This document shows, piece after piece, positions 38,165 through 45,205 of a DNA stretch of 64,000 nucleotides (positions are counted from its first letter, which is position 1; each line of letters begins with the position of its first letter). Source of the DNA: Blastococcus sp. DSM 46786 (GTDB lineage Bacteria; Actinomycetota; Actinomycetes; Mycobacteriales; Geodermatophilaceae); the NCBI RefSeq assembly GCF_900109665.1, contig NZ_FOAO01000016.1, positions 1 to 64,000 on the forward strand. Direction: 5' to 3'. The notes under the pieces were generated by a model. The model was not told the origin of the DNA. It saw only the letters and a list, made by a program, of their open reading frames with translations, and ran no database searches. Both the position numbers and the translations under genes were made by a program.

Positions 38165-39307
38165 ATGCGACTGATGATCGAGCCCCGCAAGACCGGCGCC
38201 CAACAGCCTGCGTATGCGCTTTACCTTGCCGTTATCCCGTCCTACAGGCGGGCGTGCGTTAGCATCCTGCGCGCCCGCCTAGGCCATGACCTGGAGATGT
38301 TCGCGAGCGATGCTCACCTTGATGTCAGCGTCAGGACTGGCATTCCGGAGGATCAGTATCGGCGAACTGGTGCACACCGCCTCTTCGGCTCTCGGCTACT
38401 GGTGCAGACGGGTCACTGGCGACGGGCGCTCGGCGTTAGGTCTTTGATTATCGACCTAAATCCTCGTAGTATTACGGCGTGGATGCTCTTGATCACAAGA
38501 CGGCTGCTTGGTCGACGCGTGATCGTCTGGGGACATCTACATCCGCAGGCCGGTGGCGACACTAGATTGGCTGTTTTGCGTCGCACGATGCGCCGACTGG
38601 CACACGGGACGGTCCTGTACGGATATGACAGCGTCAGGCCCGCGCGAGCCGAGTTGCCCTCTGGACCCCTCTGGGTCGCACCAAATTCCTTGTACCAAGC
38701 TGCCGACATGCGGCCTGCTAGTCCCCCGGAGTCGCCCAATCTTTTCTTGTACGTTGGAAGACTCGAGCCAGATAAGGATGTCGGCCTCCTGCTCGACGCC
38801 TTTGCCGATTCTGATGTTTGGCGTGGAGGATTCCGACTGGCGATTGTCGGCTTCGGGTCTCAAGCAGACCAGCTCAAAGAGCGCGCGAGGAAGCTCGGGA
38901 TCAGTGACCATGTCGACTTCCTCGGACGGATCGAGGGGCCCGACGCCCTACGGGGAATTTACGGCCGTACCCTCTGGAGCGTCAGCCCTGGCTACGTAGG
39001 ACTCACATTAACGCAGAGTTTGGGCTTCGGGGTACCTATTCTCATTCCGTCCGCGACGCGCCACTCTCCTGAGGTGGAATTGCAACGATTCGGTGGCGTG
39101 CAGATGTTCGAGCGCGGCCGAGAAGGCCTCGCGGTAGCACTGCGCCAGGCTTCCAATCGTCGCTTTTCACAGGAAAACGCGGCAAAGCTATCGCACACCG
39201 TGGCGCAGTACTACACCGCGGAGGCGATGGCCGAAGGGCTCATGGCTGCATTCGAGGGTCGTTGGCAGGAACTCGGAGAGGACGGATGGGGGACAATTTC
39301 AGCATGA
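38165..39307 (+). CDS. GT4-like glycosyltransferase
   Basis: A 380-residue GT-B glycosyltransferase. Its C-terminal domain has LFLYVGRLEPDKDVGLLLDA, RLAIVGFGSQADQLKERARK and VDFLGRIEGPDALRGIYG. The usual EAxxxG acidic motif is replaced by VGLTLTQSLGFGVPILIPSA, so the canonical Glu pair is not obvious. ATG 38165 begins 1 bp after the previous stop. A second ATG lies three codons on. The donor sugar is unknown. Confidence 0.82.
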   Translation: MRLMIEPRKTGAQQPAYALYLAVIPSYRRACVSILRARLGHDLEMFASDAHLDVSVRTGIPEDQYRRTGAHRLFGSRLLVQTGHWRRALGVRSLIIDLNPRSITAWMLLITRRLLGRRVIVWGHLHPQAGGDTRLAVLRRTMRRLAHGTVLYGYDSVRPARAELPSGPLWVAPNSLYQAADMRPASPPESPNLFLYVGRLEPDKDVGLLLDAFADSDVWRGGFRLAIVGFGSQADQLKERARKLGISDHVDFLGRIEGPDALRGIYGRTLWSVSPGYVGLTLTQSLGFGVPILIPSATRHSPEVELQRFGGVQMFERGREGLAVALRQASNRRFSQENAAKLSHTVAQYYTAEAMAEGLMAAFEGRWQELGEDGWGTISA

Positions 39308-39900
39308 AGCGCACAAAGTCGCGGTCGAGCCTTCCTCGCTTTGTCAGACTCGCAGTACGTAGCCTCTTGAACCGCTTGGCTCTAAACGAGAACGTGAGTG
39401 TGGGCCGGCGCTTCCGAGCCGGTCGCGGTGTTGTCATCAGTTCCCCGCACGGCCTGAGGCTTGGTAACGACGTAAGCGTCGGTCCGAATACGATCATACA
39501 AGTCGACGGCGAGATTGGCGATTATGTGATGATCGGCATGGGCGTTCAGATTGTCGGTCGCCAGGATCATGCGGTTGACATGTTGGGTGTCCCCATGCTG
39601 ATGGCGACGTGGGTGGGCGACCGGCCCGCTAACGATCGGGATCGTATAACGATCGGTCACGATGTGTGGATCGGCGGTGCCTCTGTTCTGCTTAGTGGGG
39701 TGTCGATCGGCGACGGAGCAATAGTTGGGGCTGGCTCGGTCGTAACCCACGATGTTCCACCGTTCGCGATAGTAGGTGGAGCTCCCGCTCGGACGATCGG
39801 ATGGAGGTTTCTTGACGAGGCCCAGCGTGAAGAGCACCTTCGGAGGCTTGGCCATTGGTCGGCCGACGAGTCACGCGACTCGCACTCACCAAGCACCTGA
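39304..39900 (+). CDS. Hexapeptide-repeat acetyltransferase
   Basis: A left-handed beta-helix O-acetyltransferase of about 198 residues. It has hexapeptide repeats (GLRLGNDVSVGPNTIIQVDG, DRITIGHDVWIGGASVLLSG, SIGDGAIVGAGSVVTHDVPP) and the C-terminal AIVGGAPARTIGWRF, as in CatB/WbbJ-type enzymes. ATG 39304 overlaps the preceding TGA (ATGA). An in-frame ATG at 39286 with GGAGAGG upstream is equally plausible. It probably acetylates the second polymer. Confidence 0.87.
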   Translation: MKRTKSRSSLPRFVRLAVRSLLNRLALNENVSVGRRFRAGRGVVISSPHGLRLGNDVSVGPNTIIQVDGEIGDYVMIGMGVQIVGRQDHAVDMLGVPMLMATWVGDRPANDRDRITIGHDVWIGGASVLLSGVSIGDGAIVGAGSVVTHDVPPFAIVGGAPARTIGWRFLDEAQREEHLRRLGHWSADESRDSHSPST

Positions 39901-39998
39901 CGGTCCATGTCCTATGTGACGGGACTGATGCCTCATCGCCAACGGAGAGCATCCCAGCATCGAGCGACGATGGGCTGGCGTTCCAAGAGGGGCGCCGA

Positions 39999-41228
39999 GT
40001 GAGCATGGGTCGTCAATTTGCCTGGCTCACTGTTAGCCGCCTTCTTGCGGCAGGCTTGCAGGCAGTCAGCTTGCTCGTGCTGGCGCGATTCGCCAGTGTC
40101 CCTGAGTTTGCGCTCGTAGCGGGCTTTTTGGGGTTGGCTGCCTTCGCCCAGATGGCCGTCGATTTTGGGCTCAGCACCCTTGCTATTCGCGAACGGGCAG
40201 CCGATCCGTCAAGCGACCTACCGGCAGCGTGCATGGCGCTTCACGCGAAGATTTCAATAGCGCTTTCATTACTGACGTTGGCGGTCTTCTTGCTGTTGGG
40301 CCTGATCGCCAACGACGTATTTTTGGCGCTCTTACCCCTAGGGCTATGGATCGGTGCGGACAGGAGTGCTGACGCCTGGGCTGCCCTATGGGTAGCGGAT
40401 GGTTACGCGTCCCGCAGCGCCCTTTCCGTTGTAATTCGTCGAGCCACCACGCTGGGCGGTTTCGCGACTCTAGCCTGGCTTGGCCTTGACGCCGTGCTCG
40501 CCTTCGCAAGCGCATCGGGCTTGGTTTCGGTTGCCGCCGCGGTGATCGTTAGACGAGCAGTTTCGGTCAGACTAGCGCCGAGAGCTAGTGAATCCAAGAC
40601 CCGTCTTGTCGCGAAGGGTAGGAGCTTCTGGGTGAACTCTGCGGTGACTCAGGCGAGGAACGTTGACGTTGCCTTAACGGGTGCCTTAGTCGGCGCTGTC
40701 GAGGCCGGCTTGTTTGCGATTCCAGCGCGCTTAACGGGACCTTTGCGATTGGTATCGGCTTCCTTAGCCACGGTCCTGCTTCCTGCTGCTGCGCGGGCTC
40801 GAAGCAGCGCTGAGGTAACGCGCCTTCTGCGAATCTCGGCCGTCGCGTGGCTAGCTCTTTCAGTCCTATATGTTGGGTGCGCCGCCGTCGTCCCAGCCGT
40901 GCTGCCTGTTGTACTGGGAGAGGCCTATTCCGGCGCCGTGGTGCCTCTACAGGTGACCCTAGTCGGACTAGCGGCGGCGAGCGCGGCATCGCTGTTGAAT
41001 GCTCTGCTGCAGGGCCTCGGGCGGCAGCGCGCCGTTGCGCTTACGTCAACGGCCACGACCGGCTTCTACATCGCATTTGTAGGGGCGGGAGCGATCGTCA
41101 ATGGAGCAATAGGAGCGGCAGTTGGCGGGGCGGTTGCCTACCTAGTGCAAGCGTGCCTTCTTGTGAGCTATATGTCTATCCGACCATCCGTTATTCGTTG
41201 TCGATCTGGCTGGGGGTCCATCGCGTGA
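39999..41228 (+). CDS. Wzx-like polysaccharide flippase, copy 2
   Basis: A 409-residue polytopic protein with about twelve helices, beginning GRQFAWLTVSRLLAAGLQAV, of the MOP-type oligosaccharide exporter family. It should export the lipid-linked repeat unit for the second Wzy. GTG 39999 has GAGGGG upstream. ATG 40005 is an alternative. The end overlaps the pyruvyltransferase gene by 4 bp (GTGA). Confidence 0.85.
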   Translation: MSMGRQFAWLTVSRLLAAGLQAVSLLVLARFASVPEFALVAGFLGLAAFAQMAVDFGLSTLAIRERAADPSSDLPAACMALHAKISIALSLLTLAVFLLLGLIANDVFLALLPLGLWIGADRSADAWAALWVADGYASRSALSVVIRRATTLGGFATLAWLGLDAVLAFASASGLVSVAAAVIVRRAVSVRLAPRASESKTRLVAKGRSFWVNSAVTQARNVDVALTGALVGAVEAGLFAIPARLTGPLRLVSASLATVLLPAAARARSSAEVTRLLRISAVAWLALSVLYVGCAAVVPAVLPVVLGEAYSGAVVPLQVTLVGLAAASAASLLNALLQGLGRQRAVALTSTATTGFYIAFVGAGAIVNGAIGAAVGGAVAYLVQACLLVSYMSIRPSVIRCRSGWGSIA

Positions 41229-42319
41229 GACGACTCGCGAAGCCAACCGCGGTCTATATGTCGATAGCCGCGCAGTCGGATAATCTGGGCGATATCGTCA
41301 TTCGGCGCAACTTAGTCCGATGGCTGTGCGGTACTTCGGCTCGGCTACACCTTGTCGCCGAGGGAATGCCGTGCGCGTACGTTGACGCGTTCGACTTGCC
41401 GCCCGGAGTCGTTTTGCACCGCCGCACATCAACTTGGCTCGCAAGCCTCCTTCGCGATGTGGCTATTGGCCGGGCAATGCTCGTATACGCACCTGGACCT
41501 CAGGGCCTGGAAGACACGACGAAGGCACTGGTTCGTGGTCTAGGTAATACCCTTCTATCGCTACTCTGTTCTAGCGCGGGCAAGGGGGTCCTCGTCATCG
41601 GAAGGGCCTACCGGGGTGAAGGTCCGCTCGCTGGCGCAATGGCGCGCCTGGTCGTACGCCGCTCGAGACTTGCCGCGCTGCGGGACAACGTGTCCTCATC
41701 TATAGTTGGCGCAGATAATGCGACAGTCTATCCCGATTTGGGGATTCTTCCTGAGCCTGGGCAAGACGTCCGCACCGGCACCACAAGTCGGCGGATACTC
41801 GCCTTGTCAATTAGGTCGGATCGAGAGCTGCCTTCGAATCTTATCCCGGAGTTAGTCGACTATGCTGATCAGAATCAGCTACGAATTGTATTCGTAACTC
41901 AAGTGCGCAGAGATGAAGAATGCCACCTATCCCTATCGAGCAAGGTCCCGGGAAGCGAGGTGGTGAGGTGGGCGGGATCGCATAAGGAGCAGCTTCAGCG
42001 CGTGCTCGAGGTCTACCGGTCCGCTAGTGTCGTTGTGAGCAACCGCCTGCATGGTCTCCTGCTGGGGTGGTCCCAAGGGGCTCAGCCTGTCCCCCTGGTC
42101 GACGCGCACGACAGCAAACTGCTACCCACGTTAGCGAGCATCGGGGCAGCGCTTAATGTGGCAGATGGGACTGCACCGGTTGGCGGCGTTTTGACCCGAG
42201 CAGTGGCCGACTCTGAAATATCGGAGTCCACGTTACTCGCGGGTTTGGAGCGGCTTGATGTCTTGCGGGAACTCGTTCAGCAGGCGGTCGAAGGCGCGCC
42301 GGGAAGGGCGGCTGTGTGA
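41225..42319 (+). CDS. Polysaccharide pyruvyl transferase family protein
   Basis: A 364-residue protein of the CsaB/WcaK type, which adds a pyruvate ketal to a sugar. The N-terminal AAQSDNLGDIVIRRNLVRWL and C-terminal RSASVVVSNRLHGLLLGWSQ (conserved SxRxHG) are the family landmarks. The GTG start overlaps the flippase stop. It is the last gene of the low-GC block. Pyruvylation would give the second polymer a negative charge. Confidence 0.85.
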   Translation: MRRLAKPTAVYMSIAAQSDNLGDIVIRRNLVRWLCGTSARLHLVAEGMPCAYVDAFDLPPGVVLHRRTSTWLASLLRDVAIGRAMLVYAPGPQGLEDTTKALVRGLGNTLLSLLCSSAGKGVLVIGRAYRGEGPLAGAMARLVVRRSRLAALRDNVSSSIVGADNATVYPDLGILPEPGQDVRTGTTSRRILALSIRSDRELPSNLIPELVDYADQNQLRIVFVTQVRRDEECHLSLSSKVPGSEVVRWAGSHKEQLQRVLEVYRSASVVVSNRLHGLLLGWSQGAQPVPLVDAHDSKLLPTLASIGAALNVADGTAPVGGVLTRAVADSEISESTLLAGLERLDVLRELVQQAVEGAPGRAAV

Positions 42320-42864
42320 GGCGGCATCATCATCGAATCTGACGTGGATGCGTGCCGGGCGGGCACTCGCGGGGGTCTATTGCCTCTTGAGTGTGGTCGA
42401 GTCACGTCTTTATCCAGACACCAAGTCGCGGCGGGAATGACGACCACGCAGGGGCATACCTCCCCGCGCACGTCTCGGCGCTCTGGGTTCCTTGAACGGT
42501 AGGTTGTCTGCGCTTTCTGGCTCTTTGGCGTTGTCGCGGCGCCTGACTCGGCGGCGCAGAAGGAACTGCCTGCACCACTAGACTCGTCAAAGGCGTGCAG
42601 CAGCATGACTCGACAGACACAAGCAGAGCTTCCATCCTTCTCCCAGCATTAATTGAGTACTGGGGCCTGCTCGACGGCGCGTGGCCGATGGGGCCAGGAG
42701 CGCGAAGGTAAGGTAGGGCTGACCGTCGAGTCGGGAGCCCCGGCACCTGTGGGACCTGGTCGCCACTGGGCCGCTCGTGACTCCTGTGGCTGTTGTGCCG
42801 ACGGGAACGGGGCACTGGGCCTTGGTCCGGTCTACGTCGGCTTTCCGCTCCTAGGCTCCGCGGT
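42320..42864. other. Gene-free interval at the edge of the low-GC block
   Basis: About 545 bp with no convincing gene on either strand. Frames up to 166 codons exist but lack sensible composition or ribosome sites. The sequence is mixed in composition and lies where the low-GC EPS block ends and high-GC DNA resumes, so it may be a decayed junction. No transposase fragment or att-like direct repeat could be identified by eye. The promoter of 42865 is at its right end. Confidence 0.4.
42852..42857 (+). promoter_or_regulatory. -10 box of leaderless CxxC-protein transcript
   Basis: TAGGCT followed by 7 nt (CCGCGGT) and ATG 42865, with no ribosome site. Spacing is identical to the other leaderless genes here. 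It decides the start codon of the gene. Confidence 0.6.
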
Positions 42865-43656
42865 ATGCCCTGTCCCTCCTGTGGGGCGACGGCCGCGCGC
42901 ACGCAGATCCTGACCGGCTACTGGCGGTGCGACGCCGACGTCCGCATCGACCAACTTGTCCCCGGCGGCACGGAGCCCACGGCGGTTCCGTCACCCGCTG
43001 AGACCCGACGCTGCGGCACCGTCTACATCCAGACCCGCGACGACGACGGCGCCACCTGCCGGTGCGGCGAGCCCGCCGTCGGTGAGTGCACCGAGTGCAC
43101 CCGCGCCGTCTGCGCCGACCACTCCGACCTGTGGCAGGGCTGGCGGGTGTGCGACCGCGACCTGGCCAACGCCCGGCTCCGCGCCCGCGCGGCCGCCGCC
43201 GCCGAGGAGAAGCGCCGCGAGGAGGAATCCGCCGCCGCCGAGGCCGAGCGGCTGCGGCAGCGCACCACGCTGCTCGAGCTCGCCGACGAGGACGCCGTCT
43301 GGCTGCTCTACGCACGCGACGAGCGGCGCACCGAGCAGCAGGTGCGCTCGGCGGTGCACGTGCTGCGCCGGCTCACCGCGGCCGAGTTCACCGACGTCTG
43401 CCTGTACCTGCTTCCCTACGCCCGCGAGCCCGAGAAGCGGCGCACCGGCCTCACGCGGCTGACTGGCTGGGCCTTCGAGGGCCCCGACTACCACGGCCGG
43501 TCGTGGTTCCTGACCCGCAAGGGCGAGTGGCACCGCGGCGGTCCGCTCGGAGACGAGAAGCGACGCTGGAAGGACGTGCGCTTCGACGACGTCGAGAAGC
43601 GCGCCGTCATCGACGAGATGGCCTGGCAGCAGTCGATCGACAGCGGCCTCGTCTGA
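42865..43656 (+). CDS. Cys-rich putative zinc-binding protein with coiled coil
   Basis: A 263-residue protein. The N-terminal ~110 residues hold several Cys pairs: MPCPSCGATAARTQILTGYW then RCD, RRCGTVY, CRCGEPAVGECTECTRAVCA (cross-brace-like) and CDRD. A highly charged Ala/Glu/Arg helix (about 110-145, EEKRREEESAAAEAERLRQR) follows, then a C-terminal domain with LTRLTGWAFEGPDYHGRSWF and a basic end. It is not a family I recognise. Zinc binding is inferred from the Cys spacing. The start is set by the leaderless promoter. Confidence 0.7.
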   Translation: MPCPSCGATAARTQILTGYWRCDADVRIDQLVPGGTEPTAVPSPAETRRCGTVYIQTRDDDGATCRCGEPAVGECTECTRAVCADHSDLWQGWRVCDRDLANARLRARAAAAAEEKRREEESAAAEAERLRQRTTLLELADEDAVWLLYARDERRTEQQVRSAVHVLRRLTAAEFTDVCLYLLPYAREPEKRRTGLTRLTGWAFEGPDYHGRSWFLTRKGEWHRGGPLGDEKRRWKDVRFDDVEKRAVIDEMAWQQSIDSGLV

Positions 43657-43672
43657 CCCGTCCGGGCCGGTA

Positions 43673-43695
43673 CAGCGGCGGGGTCACGGCCGCTG
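43673..43695 (+). terminator. Hairpin downstream of the Cys-rich gene
   Basis: CAGCGGC, a 9-nt loop, then GCCGCTG: a perfect 7-bp stem 17 bp after the stop at 43656, consistent with a terminator. There is no T-tract. Confidence 0.45.
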
Positions 43696-43880
43696 CACCC
43701 GCCCGCTCCGAACGACGCTGACCACCCCCGTGCGCGGTCAGCCCGCCCGGGGCGGAACGGTGCACGCGCTCCCGGTCCGACGTGGGTGCGCGCCCTCCTC
43801 CACTGAACCCGGCGCGGCCGCTCCCCGGCAACGCAGGCAGGGCGCAGACTGCGCGCAGGCCGACCTGCGCACGGCTCCAC

Positions 43881-43898
43881 CAGCGGGTTCGCCCGCTG
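43881..43898. promoter_or_regulatory. Inverted repeat in promoter region of 43940 gene
   Basis: CAGCGGG-TTCG-CCCGCTG is a perfect 7-bp inverted repeat. It is followed by TAAGTT (43902-43907), a candidate -10, so the repeat sits where a -35 or operator would be. It could be an operator or an unrelated hairpin. Confidence 0.35.
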
Positions 43899-43939
43899 CG
43901 CTAAGTTGCCCGAACCAGTTCCGCAGCACGGGGGTGCCG

Positions 43940-44746
43940 ATGACCGACACGAGCGACGACGCGGCCACCGACCCCTTCGTCACGCAGGTCGGCTGGCTGA
44001 TCGCCTCGGCGGGTGGGAGGGACCAGCTCGTCACGCGCAGTGGCGGCCTGGTCAGCGCCCGCACCCTCGACAACTGGATGGCCGGCAGCTACCCGCGCAC
44101 CAAGGTGACCGGCGCCGTCCGCGAACTGGACGCCTGGGCGCGCGCCGAGCTGCCCGGGTACCCCGAGGCCGCCGGGGTGCCGGCGCTCGTCGACTCCTGC
44201 GGCCCCTACCGCGGCGCCTCCGCGGTCGGCCCGGCGACGGCGGACGACCCGGTCGAGGAGACCCCCGCCGGGCCCGCGCCGCGCCGCCGCCGGCTGCCCA
44301 CCTGGGCGCTGCCGGCGGTCGCCCTGGTGCTGGTCGCCGTCCTCTCCTCCGCGCTCACCGCCCTCGTGCTCGGCGAGCGCAGCCCCGAGGCATCGGCGGC
44401 GGACCCGACCCTCGCCGCCAACGACCTGGTGGACGTGCCCCTGCCCAGCACCGGCGACGGCACCCCCCTCCAGGAGGAGGCCGGCAGCATCGGCGCCAAC
44501 ACCTTCGCCGACCCGCGGACGCTCTCCGGGCGCGGCGCACCCATCCCGCCGCACACCACGATCATGGTGCGCTGCCGCTACTACGCCCCGAGCGTGCCGA
44601 GCGTCAGCCCCGACGGCTTCTGGTACCTGATCGAGACCGAGCCCTGGAACGGGCTCTGGACGCCGGCGAACTCCTACATGAACGGCGACCCGCCCGGTGG
44701 GCCGTACCTGCACAACACCGACCTCGCCGTCCCCGTCTGCCGGTGA
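43940..44746 (+). CDS. Single-pass membrane protein with HTH-like N-terminus
   Basis: A 268-residue protein. The N-terminal ~70 residues (GGRDQLVTRSGGLVSARTLD, then NWMAGSYPRTKV and VRELDAWA) resemble an XRE-type helix-turn-helix. Residues ~115-140 (LPTWALPAVALVLVAVLSSA) form one membrane helix. The C-terminal ~120 residues would be extracellular, with two Cys (VRCRYY and PVCR) and a Trp-rich stretch GFWYLIETEPWNGLWTPANS. GGGGG lies six bases before ATG 43940. A membrane-bound sensor/regulator is possible but unproven. Confidence 0.7.
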   Translation: MTDTSDDAATDPFVTQVGWLIASAGGRDQLVTRSGGLVSARTLDNWMAGSYPRTKVTGAVRELDAWARAELPGYPEAAGVPALVDSCGPYRGASAVGPATADDPVEETPAGPAPRRRRLPTWALPAVALVLVAVLSSALTALVLGERSPEASAADPTLAANDLVDVPLPSTGDGTPLQEEAGSIGANTFADPRTLSGRGAPIPPHTTIMVRCRYYAPSVPSVSPDGFWYLIETEPWNGLWTPANSYMNGDPPGGPYLHNTDLAVPVCR

Positions 44747-44779
44747 GGTCGCGCCGGCGCTGACGTCGGCGTCCGAGCG

Positions 44780-45043
44780 CTACGCCACCTTGGGCAGCAG
44801 GCGCAGCCGGGCCCAGAACCCGCTGCTGCTCACCGCCGCCTCGCGCTCCGTCCGGGCGGGGGTGGCGGCAGCGGTGTCCTCCTCGGCGCGGTCCGCGGCC
44901 TCGACCTGCTCCGCCACCCGCAGGCGGGTGCGCGACACGGGAGGCAGCCGGTGGACGTCGGCCGGTCCGTAGGCGGACGGCGGTGCCGCGTGGCGGCCGT
45001 AGCTCTCGGCCGATCCGGTGCGGAAGGAGACCGTGCCGCTCAT
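44780..45043 (-). CDS. Small hypothetical protein
   Basis: An 87-residue hydrophilic protein from ATG 45043 with TGGAG four to five bases upstream. It is rich in Ala, Glu, Arg and Ser (RTRLRVAEQVEAADRAEEDT) and ends SSSGFWARLRLLPKVA, an amphipathic-looking tail. No membrane helix or known motif. It converges on the HTH-like gene and diverges from the GGDEF-EAL gene. Confidence 0.55.
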   Translation of the reverse strand: MSGTVSFRTGSAESYGRHAAPPSAYGPADVHRLPPVSRTRLRVAEQVEAADRAEEDTAAATPARTEREAAVSSSGFWARLRLLPKVA

Positions 45044-45205
45044 CGGCTCCAGGTCGGCACCGCGCTCCGCCGTCCCCGGCTCCTGCTCGTGCGTTCGCTC
45101 CACACGTGCTTCATCGGCAGTCGAGGTCCCGTCCGTGACGGTACGGCTCCCCCCACCGGGTGAGGAGCGCACGGGCAGCCCTGCAGTCCGGGCGTCCCCC
45201 GGCCG

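Noticed and set aside
42402-42902. Minus-strand frame of 166 codons in the gap after the pyruvyltransferase
   Set aside because: No ribosome site, low-complexity Arg/Pro/Ser composition, and it overlaps the leaderless start of the 42865 gene.
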